Part shown: positions 1 to 9,215 of the stretch, in pieces
Layout: the number at the start of each line of letters is the position of its first letter
Position numbering within the stretch: the stretch's first letter is position 1
Assembly (NCBI GenBank): GCA_003427395.1
Contig: BFEA01000444.1
Span: 976,054 to 997,881 of the forward strand
Direction: 5' to 3'
DNA length: 21,828 nucleotides
Source: Chara braunii
Taxonomy: Eukaryota; Streptophyta; Charophyceae; Charales; Characeae
Notes under the pieces: generated by a model
What the model saw: only the letters and a program-made list of their open reading frames with translations
Told to the model about the DNA's origin: nothing
Database searches by the model: none
Program-made: the position numbers and the translations under genes

Positions 1-157
1 CTAAATGGATCTGCACATCTAGCTCCTCAACGCTGAGGTTACAGGACGGCGCTACCCATCCCAGCATGAGCCCGACGTCCTCCACCGTGCAAGCAAGGAT
101 TCGAACCGGCGACCTCGGCCTCAAGAGCCAGGTATCTTAACCACTACAGCCAGGACA
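1..157 (-). mobile_element. tRNA-derived SINE-like sequence (5' head, runs off window)
   Basis: Read on the minus strand, this stretch begins with a tRNA-like head carrying both internal RNA polymerase III promoter boxes. The A box is TGGCTGTAGTGG, followed by TTA, at 152-141. The B box is GGTTCGAATCC at 107-97, a perfect match to the consensus. The anticodon arm between them pairs imperfectly (ACCTGGC against GCCGAGGT, with a bulge), and the sequence continues about 90 bp past the B box with a non-tRNA body. That is the layout of a tRNA-related SINE rather than a working tRNA. The body contains the short inverted repeat CCTCAGCG/CGCTGAGG region at 27-40. The 3' tail and the left target duplication lie outside the window, so the family and full length cannot be given. 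Confidence 0.7.
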
Positions 158-1191
158 AGGTGTTCAAAAGTGGAACCATACCGGTCGTGATATCCACCCC
201 ACCCCTGCAAGGCTGTAGCGTCCAACGACAAACTCAAAAAGATTCACATTGTCCGCCATAGGAGGCCTATCCCATGCCACTGTTGCAACACCACTGGGAC
301 GCTTATCCCACGTGCAGGCATCTACAACCAAGAGCAGCAGAAAACAGGCATATGTGCCAAGTGACTGCTGTAACCACACCCAGCATTGCTCCACCAAGCA
401 CTGGCAAGCAGCAAAGCACAAAACCACTCCATTACCAATCTTATCATCTTCACAAATATAAGAAACTGGCACTTATACCCTAAGAAGGGTTACTGGATTG
501 CGAAGACACCAATTCCAGCGCCCTGATGATAACCATGCACGTCTCTCTTCCTCCATGTCCCTGGTCTCCTCCTGTGATTCAATCATCAACACCCTTCCCA
601 TCAAAAACGCTTCGCTCGATGCGGTTCACCCATAGTTCCACCTTCTGTTTTACCACTCCTCTTTCCCCCCAATGGGTGGGTGTGAATGTTGGACATTTAT
701 TGGACTGTATATCTACTGTTCTGACAAAAAACAGTAATTGCTTCGACAGTGTATGTTGTTGCAGCAGACTGACTTATCACTCTCATTGATAGCACACACA
801 CACCCATGCTCGTTGTGAACAACAAGTGGTGAAAGATGAGGCATCACCATTGTAAACTCTCCATGGATTGAAATGGCCAACCTTACCAACACCCTGTCCT
901 TACCCTTTGCCTTTCACATCATCTCGAGGGAGCAGCTTCATAAGCTCCTGCTGTTCCTGAGTCGTGAGCATCTTCATACATGTCTCCATATTGACAATAT
1001 CCTGCAGTCCATACAGCAGGCAAAGGAGAGATCAGTGACTGAGCTGACACCCTTTTACTTGCAAGCCATCTTTGTGTTAGTAGAACCCCCACCAGCAGAC
1101 CATGCACACTTAACCAATAGGCAAGGGACAACATGCAATATCCCTGTCATTATGATAGGTAGCTATCCTTGCAGGGGTCCTCTTAGGAGTA
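158..1191. other. No gene recognised
   Basis: About 1 kb without a recognisable protein, RNA gene or repeat. Open frames here reach at most 120 codons, overlap on both strands and show no family signature. A short AC run lies near 792-805. I cannot tell whether this is intergenic, intronic or decayed repeat sequence. Confidence 0.5.
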
Positions 1192-1391
1192 GTGGTAACA
1201 AGGCAGTGAAAGGTGAATGTGAGAGAAGGACATAGCCAAAGAAGTTTCTGAAAATATCAGGTTCATAGATTTGCTTGTGAACTTACGGGTTGCAGNGTGG
1301 TAACTAGGCAGTGAAAGGTGAATGTGAGAGAAGGACATAGCCAAAGAAGTTTCTGAAAATATCAGGTTCATAGATTTGCTTGTGAACTTAC
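1192..1391. repeat. 95-bp near-identical tandem duplication around a single N
   Basis: Positions 1192-1286 and 1297-1391 are the same 95-bp sequence with one mismatch (GTAACAAGG against GTAACTAGG). The 10 bases between them end in an undetermined base at 1296. Both copies stop at the same ACTTAC. A lone N exactly at the edge of the second copy suggests two contigs whose overlapping ends were joined without being merged. A real recent duplication is the alternative. Confidence 0.85.
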
Positions 1392-1400
1392 AGGAAAGAT

Positions 1401-1404
1401 ATTA
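1401..1404. repeat. Target-site duplication ATTA, left copy
   Basis: ATTA lies directly outside the TG edge of the LTR starting at 1405. The same four bases lie directly outside the CA edge of the partner LTR at 11330-11333. Matching bases at both outer edges mark 1405-11329 as one insertion. Confidence 0.75.
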
Positions 1405-1878
1405 TGCAAGAAAAATGAGCGATAGCGAACATCAGAAATCAAACAGCATCATACACATGAGTCCAGATAGTCGTGACCTCGAACCAATAGCAGAATTGCA
1501 TCACGAGTTTCACCAAATAAGAGCACAGCAAAAGCTCATAATTGACAATGCTGGAATAGTCTCATCATATCATCAACGAAGAACCAATGTCGATATCCTA
1601 TCTGGCGCTCGGCGCCCAGACTACAGATGGCAGATCCTATCTAGCCTATCTACGATGCCGCTGATGACGTCAATAGCTCCCCGAAGTACGAGCAGATCTC
1701 GGCCAATGCCGTTCGCCTCAAGCACCAGGTATGTCTCTCGTATCACTCACAACCTCGATCCCCAACTCACAGATGCCACAAGCACCCAAGAACCACCATG
1801 CGCCCCATCCAGCATACAGCAGCGCAGCTCACCTATGGCTGCCTGCTCCTTCCAGCTCGCCCGTGAGCGCGTGAGCAC
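1405..1878 (-). repeat. 3' LTR of the outer element, truncated
   Basis: This is the 3'-proximal half of an LTR; read on the minus strand it ends in CTTGCA at 1405. It aligns with 10448-10918 at about 94% identity. It carries the family's central 13-bp palindrome GGCGCTCGGCGCC at 1604-1616. Homology to its partner stops abruptly at 1878, where an inverted sister LTR begins. About 410 bp of the LTR's 5' part is missing. A 192-codon plus-strand open frame across it is antisense to the LTR and is not counted as a gene. Confidence 0.8.
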
Positions 1879-2704
1879 TAACATATCACAAGAGGCCTTT
1901 GACTGTCAATTTCATATTTGGGGTACAGGGAGTTGCGACCGGCCAGTTGGTTGAGAGAAACACAGGCCGAGCAACCAAGACATTTCCACAGCCTTCTGGG
2001 CCTTTCCAAAGCGTGCAGGCCCTGGACGAGAAACGCAGCCCCATACACTGACAGTTGGGAGGCCCAACCAACAGAGGCCCAGTAGCTGCGAAGTAGCACG
2101 CAGCATCCTTGGGCCTACCGGAAGCTTCTGGCCCCAGGCCAAGTCCTGCCAGGCTGCGAAGCAGGCAGGCTCTTTCCATATAGGAAAGAGCTCAAAACTC
2201 TCAGCCTCATTCAGGCACTCGCATGCTAGCGGCAGTGCTGGTGGAGCAAATGCTTGTGGGCTGCTGCTGGCGCTGAGAGGCGAGGTGCAGCACGTGCGTT
2301 CGTGCAGGGAAGCAGGGCGCTGGTGAGGGCAGCGCCATAGCCCAGCCTCCATAGCTGGTGGGCTTGGACTACAGTGGCGCATGAGTGGTCTTCGGGTGTA
2401 AGGGAGGAAGACGTGGATTTAAAGTCAGGGAAGGGCGAAGGACGATAATGATGATGATATGAGGGCACATACCTCGTATTGGCAATGGTCTGCATTTGGG
2501 CGACATCTTCAAGTACTTCGGGTTGTCGCTGATGTCAACAGTTGCATTGTCTATTAGTAGGCTGATCGTAGCTGTGTAGGAGTAGGCTGGGCGCTGAGCG
2601 CCAAGAGGGAGTGTGAAGGGACTGGACTCTTGTGTTGTGGCGGAGAGAGAAAGCTCTCTTTGACATTGGTTTTCAGTACTACGAACCTCCCTTGGTGTAT
2701 TATT

Positions 2705-2712
2705 GGTGCAAT
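2705..2712. repeat. hAT target-site duplication GGTGCAAT, left copy
   Basis: GGTGCAAT occurs here and again at 3486-3493, immediately outside the two ends of the inserted element. The uninterrupted sister LTR (complement of about 15577-15590) has the octamer once, continuous with the flanks on both sides. Confidence 0.9.
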
Positions 2713-3485
2713 CAGGGTTACCTGACCGAACGTTCGGGGGCCCCCAGGCTGGCCCCCGAACGTTCGGGCGTTCGGGCTCCCGTTCGGAGGCCGAACACCT
2801 CCAGGTTCGGCCCCCGCCAAAATTTTGTTCGGGGCCCAAAAATAAGTTTTTTTTTCTGATTTTTTTTTTTTTGTGAGTTCTCTATGATGTAACCTACACA
2901 CCTATAAATTTTGAAGCCATTCTGCTAAGCCAAAAAAAACATTAAAAATCGTCAAAGATGGGGGTGTCAAAACGTGCTCGCCCACTCACTATTTCGTTTT
3001 TTTTCACTTTTAACTTTTTGTTTTCACTTTATTTCGGGGCCTNAANAANNTTATTATTTTTTGAAAANNNTTTAATGAGTTATTGATTATGTNAACTACA
3101 TATCTGTAAATTTTCANGGCATTTGTCAATNNCAAAAAATAATTANAAATCGGCAAAGATGGCGGTGTCGAAAAGGTGCTGGCACACTCACTCATTTTAA
3201 TTCTCTTTTTATTTTTTCGTATTTTTATCATAGTGTTTATTTTCTGTATTTGATTTTTAATTCAAATTTGGTAAAGAATTTGGATGTAGTGCCCAGGCAA
3301 ATGTTGTTTAGTTTATTTTTCTCCATAACGTTTTTTTTTTCGGAATTTTTTGAAAACTTGTTTGTTGTTTGTTTGATTTTTTTTGGTCTGCGTTCGGCCC
3401 GAACGGCCGAACGCCTTTCGAAGGGGTCCCGTACATTCGGGCGTTCGGGTTTGGGCGTTCGGCCTGTCCCGAACAAGCGACCCTG
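2713..3485. mobile_element. Non-autonomous hAT-type DNA transposon (773 bp)
   Basis: The element begins CAGGGTTACC and ends GCGACCCTG, whose complement begins CAGGGTCGC. It therefore has short imperfect terminal inverted repeats of the CAGGG type common in hAT elements, and an exact 8-bp target duplication, the hAT hallmark. Both subterminal zones (2727-2835 and 3390-3475) are packed with TTCGG/CCGAA and GTTCGGGC motifs in both orientations, as expected for transposase-binding sites. The interior is T-rich and holds two diverged copies of an approximately 205-bp unit. No open frame resembles a transposase, so it must have been mobilised in trans. Its position inside another repeat with an available empty site makes the boundaries exact. 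Confidence 0.9.
2828..3200. repeat. Two diverged ~205-bp internal units of the hAT element
   Basis: The unit from about 2828 (TTCGGGGCCCAAAAATAA) recurs from about 3033 (TTCGGGGCCT with Ns). It contains matching blocks such as CCTATAAATTTTGA against TCTGTAAATTTTCA, then AAATCG(T/G)CAAAGATGG(G/C)GGTGTC and CACTCACT. The second unit carries nearly all the ambiguous bases in the window, which suggests that reads from many element copies were collapsed during assembly. Confidence 0.75.
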
Positions 3486-3493
3486 GGTGCAAT
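3486..3493. repeat. hAT target-site duplication GGTGCAAT, right copy
   Basis: Second copy of the octamer found at 2705-2712. Sequence after it (GCTGCTCTCTGGACACAG...) resumes the interrupted sister LTR. Confidence 0.9.
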
Positions 3494-3606
3494 GCTGCTC
3501 TCTGGACACAGTGTGACTATCTGGCTTTCAATGCGATGGTGTAGTCTGGAATTTGTCATCTCAATGTTGCTTATTTTTCTTGCACTTCGCTAGTCCTCTG
3601 AGAAAT

Positions 3607-4244
3607 TCATTCAATCTGGCACTTTCCTTTCTGCAGCATCTTGTCATAGTGGGTGACAACCTGTGGAGCGGTCTGCATCAGTTCCTCCCGTGTAAACCAT
3701 CTCTGTCTAAACCGAACGTGGTACTGCACGGAGGATGTCCCTGCCTGTAGGTCTTGGAACTGGCATCTCCGTGTGATCCACAATATCATCGATGTCGACC
3801 TCTCCATCCATGGTTGGGGGCAGCACTGAGCGACGAGAAGGAAACTGGTCAGTCTCCTTGAATGGTGCGAGCTTGGAGGCGTGAAAGACTGGGTAAGTGC
3901 GAAGGTGACCAGGGATCTGAACTACATACGAAGGCCCATCTGATAATCTCCAACGATATCTAGAACCTCCCAGGGTCCAAAGTACTGTGGCATGAGCTGC
4001 GGGAGATCCCGTGCTCCTGACCCAGTTATGACGACTTAACCCAGACTTTGTCCCCTACCTGGAATGTAGATGGGCGTCAGTGCTTATTCTCAGACTATAT
4101 CATCGCCGCCTGTGCAATGTGCATCTGGCAAGCCACTCACTTTGCGTCTACTTTCAATTCTAATTTGCTGGATTGATCGATGCTGAGGCTTTCTTTTACG
4201 TATGTATTGTATGGTCGGTCTTGTGAAGTTCAAACTGCCACTGC
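3607..4244 (-). pseudogene. Gypsy Pol C-terminus: integrase GPY/F-like module and chromodomain-like tail
   Basis: Downstream of the integrase core the minus strand still encodes recognisable but frame-broken tail segments. A stretch at about 3900-4070 reads as F-Q-V-G-D-K-V-W-V-K, then P-Q-Y-F-G-P-W-E-V-L. This is the GPY/F-type module that ends many gypsy integrases. A H-A-S-K-L-A-P-F block follows near 3870. The last 66 codons (3807-3607) include V-R-F-R, then R-W-F-T-R-E-E-L, resembling a degenerate chromodomain, the module that directs chromovirus integration to marked chromatin. An in-frame stop near 4035 and shifts between segments show it is dead. It ends about 20 bp before the inverted LTR, so its true C-terminus, polypurine tract and 3' LTR contact are lost. 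Confidence 0.65.
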
Positions 4245-5225
4245 CTACTGCATTAGTTGTTCATATCGATAGGTTAACTCTAGTGTGACAGGTGCAGCAG
4301 TTGGTTGGTTCTCAGGCAATAGGGAATCCAGTGGTAGTCTAGGCTTGAACGTCAGTAGTAGACGGTTAGGGCTGACCCCAGTGGCGCTGTGCACAGCGTT
4401 GTTGTACAAGCTGGCGGTGAGAGCAAGTTTCTCACCCCAGTCCACCTGATTGGGCTTGATGTAATGCCGCAACAGTTGTACAACGCGGTTCAGCTGCTCT
4501 GCTTGGTCGTTTGCCTCTGGGTGGTTTCCGGAGGTCATCTGCAGCTGTGTACCCTGTTCTGCAGCTGCAGCCTTCCACAATTCACTTGTGGATCTGACAT
4601 CCTTGTCACTAACAACAGACTTAGGAAGCCCAAAGTCCCTGACCCAGTTCTCCTTGAAGAGTCTAACCACATACCCCGTTTTCGCTGTTTGAGGCATTGT
4701 AACTAACCTAGCATACTTACTAAACCTATCCACAATGACATAGACATAGCGCATTCCACTCTTGCTGGTGACCAGCGTGTCCATGAAGTCCATGGACAGG
4801 CTCTCAACGGGCATTTCCGGTATCGGAAGGGACTTCAGAAGCCCAAGAGGGGCCTGTGTACGTGGCCTGTCTCTCTGACATACCTGACAGGTTTCCACGT
4901 ACAGCTTGGCGTCTCTCATCATTGTGGGCCACCAGAACTGCTGCAGCAAGTTGGCCGCAGTCTTTTTATAGCCAAAATGTCCTGCGGCATCGTGACACTC
5001 ACCTAAAAATAAACTACGCAAAGACTCTCGATTAGGCACACACAAACGTTTATTCTCCGACTTCTCAAGGAACAGCAGGCCGTTGGCCAACTCAAACTCG
5101 AGTCTGCATATGATCTCAGCCATAAACGGATCCTCGCAATAGGCTTCCACCAAAGAATGAGTAACATCGTCTGCAAGCCAAAACTCAATGATCACTGCAC
5201 CAGAGAAGTCTGGCCTACGCAACAA
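4245..5225 (-). pseudogene. Gypsy integrase (DD35E) segment of Pol
   Basis: A 326-codon open stretch carries a complete integrase core. The zinc-binding HHCC domain shows H78, H83, C113 and C116 (motif C-Q-V-C). The catalytic triad is D146 (S-M-D-F-M-D), D207 (V-V-S-D-K-D) and E243 (Q-A-E-Q-L-N), with exactly 35 residues between D207 and E243, as in retroviral and gypsy integrases that insert the cDNA into chromosomes. The catalytic residues survive, but the frame is separated from the upstream RNase H by a TAG (within a K-G-x-Y-N-K context near 5248) and a frameshift. The apparent start is a non-ATG codon in the middle of the connection, so this is a fragment of one polyprotein, not a gene with its own start. 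Its order after RT/RNase H fits Ty3/gypsy, not copia. Confidence 0.85.
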
Positions 5226-5278
5226 CGCATCAGCAACCTTGTTATACTATCCCTTGATGCACTGGGTTCAAAGTCATA

Positions 5279-6331
5279 CTAAATGACTTCGATCCAACGC
5301 TTCAGGGCATCAGAGAGTACTGGTTGAATTCTCATCCAACGCAGGGTCTGATGATCGGTCCTGACGTAGAACAAGCGACCTAGGAGGTAGTGCCTCCAAT
5401 GGGTTAGAGCTTTGTAGATCGCATAGAGCTCCTTCTCATAGATGGACTTGGCCAACTTCTGAGAGGACATCTTTTTGGACATGTACTCTATTGGCCTTAA
5501 CTTGGGCCCCTCCTGCTGCGCGAGCACGGCACCAATGCCATATTGGCTAGCATCCGTTGTGACTATAAACGGCTTATCAGGATCAGTAAGTTTCAAAACC
5601 TCGTAGTGTGTCAGAGCATGCTTCAGATGTTTGAAATCAGCCTCACACCGGTTTGTCCACTCCCATGGGGTGTCAAGGCGGGTCAAATCCGTCAAAGGGG
5701 CAGCAACTATGCTATAGTTCTTCACAAAATTACGATAGTAGCCGGTCATCCCTAAGAAGGACCTCATCTCAGTCACAGACTGAGGACGCAGCCAGTCACA
5801 AATGCTAGCCACCTTCGTGTCATCGGGCTTCAAACCCTCCGCGGAAACGTCATGAGCCAAGTATAAGATCCGGGTGCGATCAAACTCGCATTTCTCCCCG
5901 TTGATCTTGAACTTGTGTCGAAGGAGACTGAGGACTTTATCTAAGTGCGCACCATGCTCCTCGACAGTTCGACTAAAAATAAGTATGTCAGTGAGGTACA
6001 CGATGACAAACTTAGCCAAGTAATCATGAAAGATTCGATTCATAGCGTGATGAAAGGTGCCAGGAGCATTGCAAAGGCCGAAAGGCATCGCCACAAACTC
6101 GTGCAGACCGTACCTAGTCTGAAAAGCGGTTTTGTGTTGATCCCCGAGCCGTATTGCAATCTGATGGTACCCGGACTTCATATCTATCTTAGTGAAGGAC
6201 CGACACCCTTGCACTCTATCTAACAAGTCATCGATGCGCGGTAGGGGCTCTCGGTTTTTGACAGTGATGGCATTGAGGCCCCTATAATCAATGCACATCC
6301 TCAGGGTCCCCCCCTTCTTGGGTACAAACAA
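5279..6331 (-). pseudogene. Gypsy reverse transcriptase and RNase H, catalytically inactive
   Basis: These 350 codons span the RT palm and fingers and the RNase H domain of a Ty3/gypsy Pol. Visible motifs are R-M-C-I-D-Y-R-G-L-N (residues 11-20), the first catalytic Asp in F-T-K-I-D-M (D50), M-P-F-G-L-C-N-A-P (82-90) and the RT signature at 112-115. The signature reads Y-L-T-D instead of the near-invariant Y-x-D-D, with codon ACT at 5992-5990, so one of the two metal-binding aspartates is lost. RNase H residues D260 (T-T-D-A-S), E301 (Y-E-K-E-L) and D326 (R-T-D-H-Q) remain. The frame ends in a TAG directly after W-I-E-V-I. The block should have continued through a tether into integrase. Loss of the catalytic Asp plus two stops means this copy cannot reverse-transcribe itself. 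Confidence 0.9.
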
Positions 6332-7188
6332 GATGGAGACATCCGATAGATCCTACCCTTTGGGGTGCTAGACCCTGGGATAATTTCTATCGCGTGGACG
6401 ACATCCCTCTCGACAACCCCTTTCAGCTCTTCGAATAGATCGGGGTACTTATCGACTACTCCCTCTATCTCCACCAACATTTTCACCGGCTCACCTGCTG
6501 CAGAGACATAAACTAGATACATACCCTCCTCCGGATTTTGCTTATAATAATTATAAAACGTGGCCGCCAACCTACATCTGTAGGACTCGATCAGACTACT
6601 AGCATTAAAGTTATGTAATATGGCGGTCCCCCCACCTGGCAAAGTGTGCTTGACCACTTTTCGGTCCCAATCAAACTGGGGCTATGCAACCGAAAGATAG
6701 TACATACCCAACAGGATGACCATTGGGACATCATTGCTGACTAGGAACAAGACACGATGTCACAGTTCCCCTCCCGTGTACGGGAAAAGACACTCAATGT
6801 CTTTGAGGTAGTCATTGATTACCATGCGTTGTTTGTTGGCGCAGGTCGACTCCACAGGTCGACTCAGGCGCTGCACTTGCCCCTGTAAGAGCAACATCTC
6901 AACGTACGCGCGACTGATGAAGTTTCTCGTCGAGCAAGTGTCATAATAGGCCTCGACCTTGTGGCCGACGATGACTACCTCGCCGAAGAACATCTCACTC
7001 TTAGGGGCTTTAGCCAATGCCGTCCAAGAAGCTAGCGGGTCTGATCTAGACCACTCCTCCTCTAGCTCCTCTAAGGACTCAAACACATTCATCAAACAAA
7101 GGCTCGATGGGTACGAATGTGTTTGCGGGACGACAACGGAATCAGTAGCGTGGGCCATCTCTCGAGATGGTGAGGGTGTGTCCACCAC
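6301..7188 (-). pseudogene. Gypsy aspartic protease and protease-RT linker, broken
   Basis: The minus strand from 7188 encodes 142 codons containing V-E-A-Y-Y-D-T-C-S-T-R-N-F-I (about residues 76-89). This lies where the retropepsin active site D-(S/T)-G-(A/S) belongs, with Cys in place of Gly. The sequence then runs with interruptions into a second frame (6657-6301) holding the linker seen before gypsy RTs: H-T-L-P-G-G-G-T-A, then K-Y-P-D-L-F-E-E-L, then A-I-E-I-I-P-G. Retropepsins cut Gag-Pol into mature proteins as homodimers. A D-T-C triad could be a decayed D-T-G or a lineage-specific variant, which one copy cannot decide. A stop near 6760 and a frame change between the two parts show decay. 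Confidence 0.7.
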
Positions 7189-7343
7189 CTCGACCCTAGC
7201 AGGAACAACTACTATTCCTACTCGCCCGACGTGTTTCCTGGAGTGGTGCCAGAACTACTGGCTACATTGCTACCGACGGAAGCGGAGGATCCCAACGCCT
7301 GCCCCATCGTGGGCGGGATCTTCTTGGTCACCTTCTTGTTGAG

Positions 7344-7385
7344 GCACTTGAATTGGTTATGGCCATATTGACCACAACGAATACA
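7344..7385 (-). other. Gag CCHC zinc knuckle
   Basis: On the minus strand these 14 codons read C-I-R-C-G-Q-Y-G-H-N-Q-F-K-C. This is a perfect C-x2-C-x4-H-x4-C retroviral zinc knuckle, which binds genomic RNA in the nucleocapsid part of Gag. It lies between the capsid-like segment and the protease, as expected. A TAA a few codons upstream (near 7398) cuts it off from the capsid frame in this copy. Confidence 0.85.
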
Positions 7386-7397
7386 GGCCTGCCTGGA

Positions 7398-9178
7398 TTA
7401 CCGGTCTCTCCAAACGTACTCTGTGAGACCCGCTTTCTCCCATGGAGGAGCATTGGGGTCCACTTGACTCCTAGACCCGAAACCTCCATGGCGTCTACCA
7501 GTTGCCTTACCTTTTTGAACAGAGGCAGCGACTACTCCACCCTCTGAAGCCTCTATGCTGCCTGCCTCTGAACCCACTCCTGTCTGGGAAGTCGTCTTCC
7601 AACTCGATGGTAGAACCATCGTTGTCGACGAACATAATGCGGCCCTTCGCCTTCGAGTTGGGAGGCAGTGATTTTTTCCTACCATCCACTGCGGGTGTTT
7701 GTCCATGCCCTATCTTTGCTTCTAGGTCTAGGGCCTTATTGCTGTACGAGGGAAAGTTGTGCATGCTGATGTTAGCCTCACCTGCAACCTGATCCCTGAG
7801 AGGCATAGGAAAACATCTCAAGTCGGAGGTGAGTAAAACCTGGGGGTCATAGCGCACCCCAGGAACATAGATCAAACGCTCTGCTGCGTTTGTGGCCTCT
7901 CTTACTGACTTGAATTGTCTATGGTTCAAAGTCAAGATCGCAATAGTGGCTTTTTGAGCCACCTGAGGATCATGCCACCTTTCTTCCACCAACTTAAGGA
8001 AGTCATCCAATTTTTGGTTAACCGCCCAGGCGCGGAGTCATGACTGTATCCCTGTAACTGCACTAAACCACTCAACCATCTTGCTGCACTCCCCTCTAAG
8101 TAGGAGGCAGCCACAAGCACTTCCTCGTGTGGCATGGTCAATTTTCACTGGACATTGACCGACACTGACCTCAAGGTCTTCGCCCCTCTTGTCCCCTGAA
8201 AATGGTTTGGGAGAGGCGATGGCCGTCTTTGGAACCCACAGTGTTTGTCCCGGTACCTGTCCCACTCCAGGCTGTGGACCTTGGGGACTAGGCTGCTGCA
8301 CTAGCTGCTGTTGGGGCTGAGTACCCTGCGACTCTACAGGTCGCGACACAGCAGGGTGCCTTGTAACGGCAACCTATGACGGAGGTTGGGAGTACACAGT
8401 CTGTACAGGAATCTGTACACTTGAACCTGCTGAGAACCCTCCTGTCAGCAGCATACCTAGGTAAACGGCTTAGACCGATGCTGGAGAAACATATGGGGAT
8501 ACTCCAATCACCGGTGGGACGAAAGAAGGACGATGTACAACGGGCCAGGCACCGGGCCCGGACGACAATGGTGCTACTTGCGCTCGCCCGACCAGTACCG
8601 CCAGACTCTGTTGAACGTCCTGAAGGAGAGACGTGTGGTGGTCCTGCATTTCTACTACAATTAGCAGGACTGCCCGCAGTGTCCTCACATCTGCATGCAT
8701 GTGCGTCAGGTTCATTCCCTCTAACTCACTAACGTCCGCTTGTCTCCGTTGCATCCTTGCTCTTCTTCTAATCATTCTTTCTTTTTTCGCCTTCATTTCT
8801 CCTAAAGCCTTCTGTAGCTACGCCTTTGCAGTAAAAGCCTGCTGTATGGCGACCTCATCGGGAGTCAACACTATGGGCTGGCTTGCCATAACGCCAATGG
8901 ACTGACTCTGGGTCTGTGCAGTCGTTGACCCTACGGTCCTTGAGCTGCTGGCCTGGGAACCTTGCTGCGCAGCAGTTGCCATGGCTGCTGGAGCAGCGGC
9001 TTCGCATACGAGCCCTGCTGGCCTCTGCTGCCCTACCTCTCCACTGCTCCTGCTGTCTCTGCCTAAGCTGGCGGAACAGTAACCGAACACCCTCGGATCC
9101 TAATGCCACGTGGGCTATAGGGTGTCTAGCCGATCGCAAGATCCGTTCGTCCTCACTAGTGGTCTCCATGTCGCTCAT
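7398..9178 (-). pseudogene. Gypsy Gag polyprotein, multiply frameshifted
   Basis: The likely start is ATG at 9178 (M-S-D-M-E-T-T-S-E-D-E), 38 bp after a PBS-like motif. Gag can be followed through several frames. An N-terminal Arg/Gln-rich segment (9178-9040) shifts into an Ala/Gln-rich one (9040-8818), which ends in a TAG. A basic, probably coiled-coil segment follows (8796-8470), then a Gln/Pro-rich stretch (8349-8220). The capsid-like region is split over three frames between about 8220 and 7507, with typical pieces K-P-F-S-G-D, A-S-Y-L-E-G-S-A-A-R-W and E-R-W-H-D-P. Then come R-E-A-T-N-A-A-E-R-L-I and a Gly/Arg-rich tail before the zinc knuckle. Gag packages element RNA into virus-like particles. 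At least four frame breaks make this copy non-coding. Confidence 0.75.
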
Positions 9179-9215
9179 AAGCTATAGAACTATACACGAT
9201 CTGCACTAGGTAACT

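Larger units (their letters stand above)
1879..3584 (+). mobile_element. Sister-subfamily LTR, 5'-truncated, interrupted by a hAT element
   Basis: The reverse complement matches the solo LTR at 15495-16468 nearly throughout. It covers 1879-2712, then 3494-3584 after the inserted transposon. Its 3' end is the family terminus CTTGCA at 3579-3584. The first roughly 73 bp of the LTR are missing at the junction with 1878. Compared with the solo copy it keeps 26 extra bases around 2670-2695, flanked by TTGG. The first bases of this stretch resemble the outer LTRs, so the solo copy probably lost it by TTGG-mediated deletion. It is followed directly by the end of the gypsy pol region, as expected if it inserted just downstream of pol in the opposite orientation. 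Confidence 0.75.

Noticed and set aside
97-157. Functional tRNA gene on the minus strand
   Set aside because: The anticodon stem has a bulge, no 7-bp acceptor stem closes it, and repeat-like sequence continues past the tRNA portion.
1640-1740. Exon with splice donor (AAG/GTATGT type) conserved in several copies
   Set aside because: First read as a gene family, but the repeats have TG...CA edges, target duplications and a PBS on the other strand. They are LTRs, and the donor-like site is antisense.
1376-1954. 192-codon plus-strand protein
   Set aside because: It lies across an LTR, antisense to it, and runs over the inverted junction into another LTR. The second LTR copy at 10448 breaks the frame.
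3550-3610. Conserved Pol C-terminus ending Q-E-K-stop shared by the repeats
   Set aside because: The shared TGCAAGAAAAATAA is the LTR edge on the opposite strand. Its continuity with the pol frame is coincidental, since copies elsewhere have unrelated flanks.
5003-5188. Small minus-strand protein
   Set aside because: Shadow of the integrase segment in another frame.
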